46,014 bases of DNA from Novacetimonas cocois. GTDB lineage: Bacteria > Pseudomonadota > Alphaproteobacteria > Acetobacterales > Acetobacteraceae. The stretch is taken from NCBI RefSeq assembly GCF_003311635.1, contig NZ_QEXL01000021.1, forward strand, positions 1 through 46,014. The letters are read 5' to 3'. A model generated the notes under the pieces. The model was not told the origin of the DNA. It ran no database searches and worked only from the letters and a program-made list of their open reading frames with translations. A program made the position numbers and the translations under genes. Below are positions 44,725 through 46,014 of the stretch, one piece after another; position 1 is the first letter of the stretch; every line of letters starts with the position of its first letter.

Positions 44725-45939
44725 TTGGAGTGCCATGAACCGATGCTGACTGATACCAAACTGCGCAATCTCAAGCCGACGGATAAGCTTTACAAGGTGA
44801 ATGACCGCGACGGGCTGTACGTCGCGGTGACGCCTGCGGGCAGCATCTCGTTCCGATATAACTATGCGATCCACGGCAGGCAGGAGACTCTGACCTTTGG
44901 CCGGTATGGCGTTGGGGGCATCACTCTGGCCGAAGCCCGTGAGCAATTAGGGGAGGCTAAAAAGCTGATCGCAGCAGGTAAGTCACCCGCCAAGGAAAAG
45001 GCTCGCGACAAGGCGCGGATCAAGGGCGTGGAGACGTTCGGCGCGTGGGCCGAGAAGTGGCTGCGCGGATATCAGATGGCGGCCTCCACCCGTGACATGC
45101 GCAAATCCGTTTACGAGCGGGAGCTCAAGCCCAAATTCGCCAGTCAGAAGCTTGTCGAAATCACTCACGAGGACCTGCGGGCACTAACCGATGCCATCGT
45201 CGAACGTGGTGCTCCGGCGACTGCGGTGCATGCACGAGAGGTGATGTTTCAAGTCTACCGGTGGGCTATCGAACGGGGGCAAAAGGTCGAAAATCCGGCT
45301 GAACTGGTTCGCCCGACCAGCATAGCAAAATTTGAGCCAAGGGATCGTGCTCTGACGCCTGAAGAGATCGGCCTGATGTATCAGTACATCGAACGCATCG
45401 GCACCACCCCCTCGATCCGGGCCGCAGCCAAGCTGCTTTTGCTGACGATGGTCCGAAAGAGCGAACTGACCAACGCAACGTGGAGCGAGGTCAATTTTAG
45501 TCAGGCGCTTTGGACGATCCCCAAAGAGCGGATGAAGCGGCGTAACCCCCATTTGGTATTTCTGTCGCGACAGGCTCTCGATATTTTCATTGCCCTGAAG
45601 ACATTTTCCGGGGGCTCAGATTATATATTGCCGTCCCGCTACGACACCGATCAGCCGATGAGTAGTGCCACGCTCAATCAGGTACTCACGCTGACCTACA
45701 GGCTCGCTCAGAAAGAAGGAAAGCCGCTCGCAAAATTTGGTCCTCATGATTTGCGCAGGACGGCAAGCACTCTGCTGCATGAGGCCGGCTATAATACCGA
45801 TTGGATCGAAAAGTGCCTTGCTCATGAACAGAAAGGGGTAAGAGCCGTTTACAACAAGGCTGAATATCGTGAGCAGCGCACCGCTATGCTGCAAGACTGG
45901 GCTGATATGATTGATGAATGGACGATCAAGCCACGTTAA
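44725..45939 (+). CDS. Tyrosine-type site-specific integrase, P4 family
   Basis: This 404-residue recombinase integrates and excises mobile DNA at a specific site. Residues 1-95 match the N-terminal arm-binding DUF4102-like domain (LTDTKLRNLKPTDKLYKV; TFGRYGVGGITLAEAREQL). Residues about 105-195 are the core-binding domain. The catalytic domain has Arg244 (TMVRKSEL), His341 and Arg344 (HDLRRTAS), His367 (LAHEQ) and Tyr376 (VYNKAEY). All active residues are present, so it is likely functional. Its DNA is lower in GC than its neighbours. It starts 287 nt after guaA, a known island hotspot. A second ATG at 44743 is an alternative start. Confidence 0.93.
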   Translation: MECHEPMLTDTKLRNLKPTDKLYKVNDRDGLYVAVTPAGSISFRYNYAIHGRQETLTFGRYGVGGITLAEAREQLGEAKKLIAAGKSPAKEKARDKARIKGVETFGAWAEKWLRGYQMAASTRDMRKSVYERELKPKFASQKLVEITHEDLRALTDAIVERGAPATAVHAREVMFQVYRWAIERGQKVENPAELVRPTSIAKFEPRDRALTPEEIGLMYQYIERIGTTPSIRAAAKLLLLTMVRKSELTNATWSEVNFSQALWTIPKERMKRRNPHLVFLSRQALDIFIALKTFSGGSDYILPSRYDTDQPMSSATLNQVLTLTYRLAQKEGKPLAKFGPHDLRRTASTLLHEAGYNTDWIEKCLAHEQKGVRAVYNKAEYREQRTAMLQDWADMIDEWTIKPR

Positions 45940-46014
45940 CGATCGTTTTCTTGACGTTTTTTTAGGCTCAGGACCCATTGATATGAGTGTCAGGATGTGA
46001 TTCAGGCTCGTTGA
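45940..46014. other. End of window, downstream of the integrase, no gene seen
   Basis: Only 75 bases follow the integrase stop. They include a T-run (TTTTTTT near 45958) but no clear hairpin and no start of a new gene. The right-hand attachment site, if the island exists, lies outside the window. Confidence 0.5.

Overview
The window is chromosomal DNA from a high-GC alphaproteobacterium. It is most likely an acetic acid bacterium of the Komagataeibacter/Gluconacetobacter group. This rests on the full alphaproteobacterial division cluster, a GapR-type DUF2312 protein, a Ros/MucR regulator, an IHF beta gene and the general codon and base composition. The genus is inferred from protein character, not from a marker gene.

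Layout. (1) 1-18903, minus strand: a complete dcw (division and cell wall) cluster, read right to left as mraZ, rsmH, ftsL, ftsI, murE, murF, mraY, murD, ftsW, murG, murC, murB, ddlB, ftsQ, ftsA, ftsZ. FtsZ runs off the left edge. Most junctions overlap by 4 or 1 nt, so the block looks like one translationally coupled operon. Four TGGG repeats with an exact 10-bp period lie upstream of mraZ and look like the MraZ operator. (2) 19237-19668, minus: RNase P RNA. (3) 19755-26220: an HSL-type esterase, zwf with a small coupled membrane-anchored protein, gapR, a membrane-anchored low-complexity protein, proB and obgE. (4) 26299-27394: rplU-rpmA with promoter and terminator, then tRNA-Ser(CGA) with its promoter. 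(5) 27525-33689: guanine deaminase, an FUSC-type membrane transporter, a UdgX-type uracil-DNA-binding protein with a degenerate N-terminal domain, and a DUF442 phosphatase-like gene divergent from an ArsR-family regulator. (6) 34076-38596, regulators: a MucR homologue, about 1.1 kb with no convincing gene, ihfB, a LysR regulator, trxB and an Lrp/AsnC regulator. (7) 38665-42628: a GT2-GtrA glycosyltransferase overlapping a GT39 transferase, a single-domain response regulator coupled to a Nudix hydrolase, and a small secreted protein. (8) 42827-46014: guaA with its terminator, then an AT-rich spacer with repeated motifs and a P4-type tyrosine integrase. This looks like the left edge of a genomic island next to the 3' end of guaA.

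How the genes work together. The dcw genes make lipid II (MurB-G, MraY, Ddl) and supply the divisome (FtsZ, A, Q, L, I, W). The GT2-GtrA and GT39 genes probably make and use a polyprenyl-phosphate sugar at the envelope. The most notable points are the MraZ operator array, the long His/Pro/Ala-rich tail of FtsL, the UdgX fusion, the ArsR/DUF442 pair with repeats between the genes, the gene-free region between mucR and ihfB, and the guaA-adjacent integrase with its repeated motif. No CRISPR array, insertion sequence or prophage structural gene was seen.
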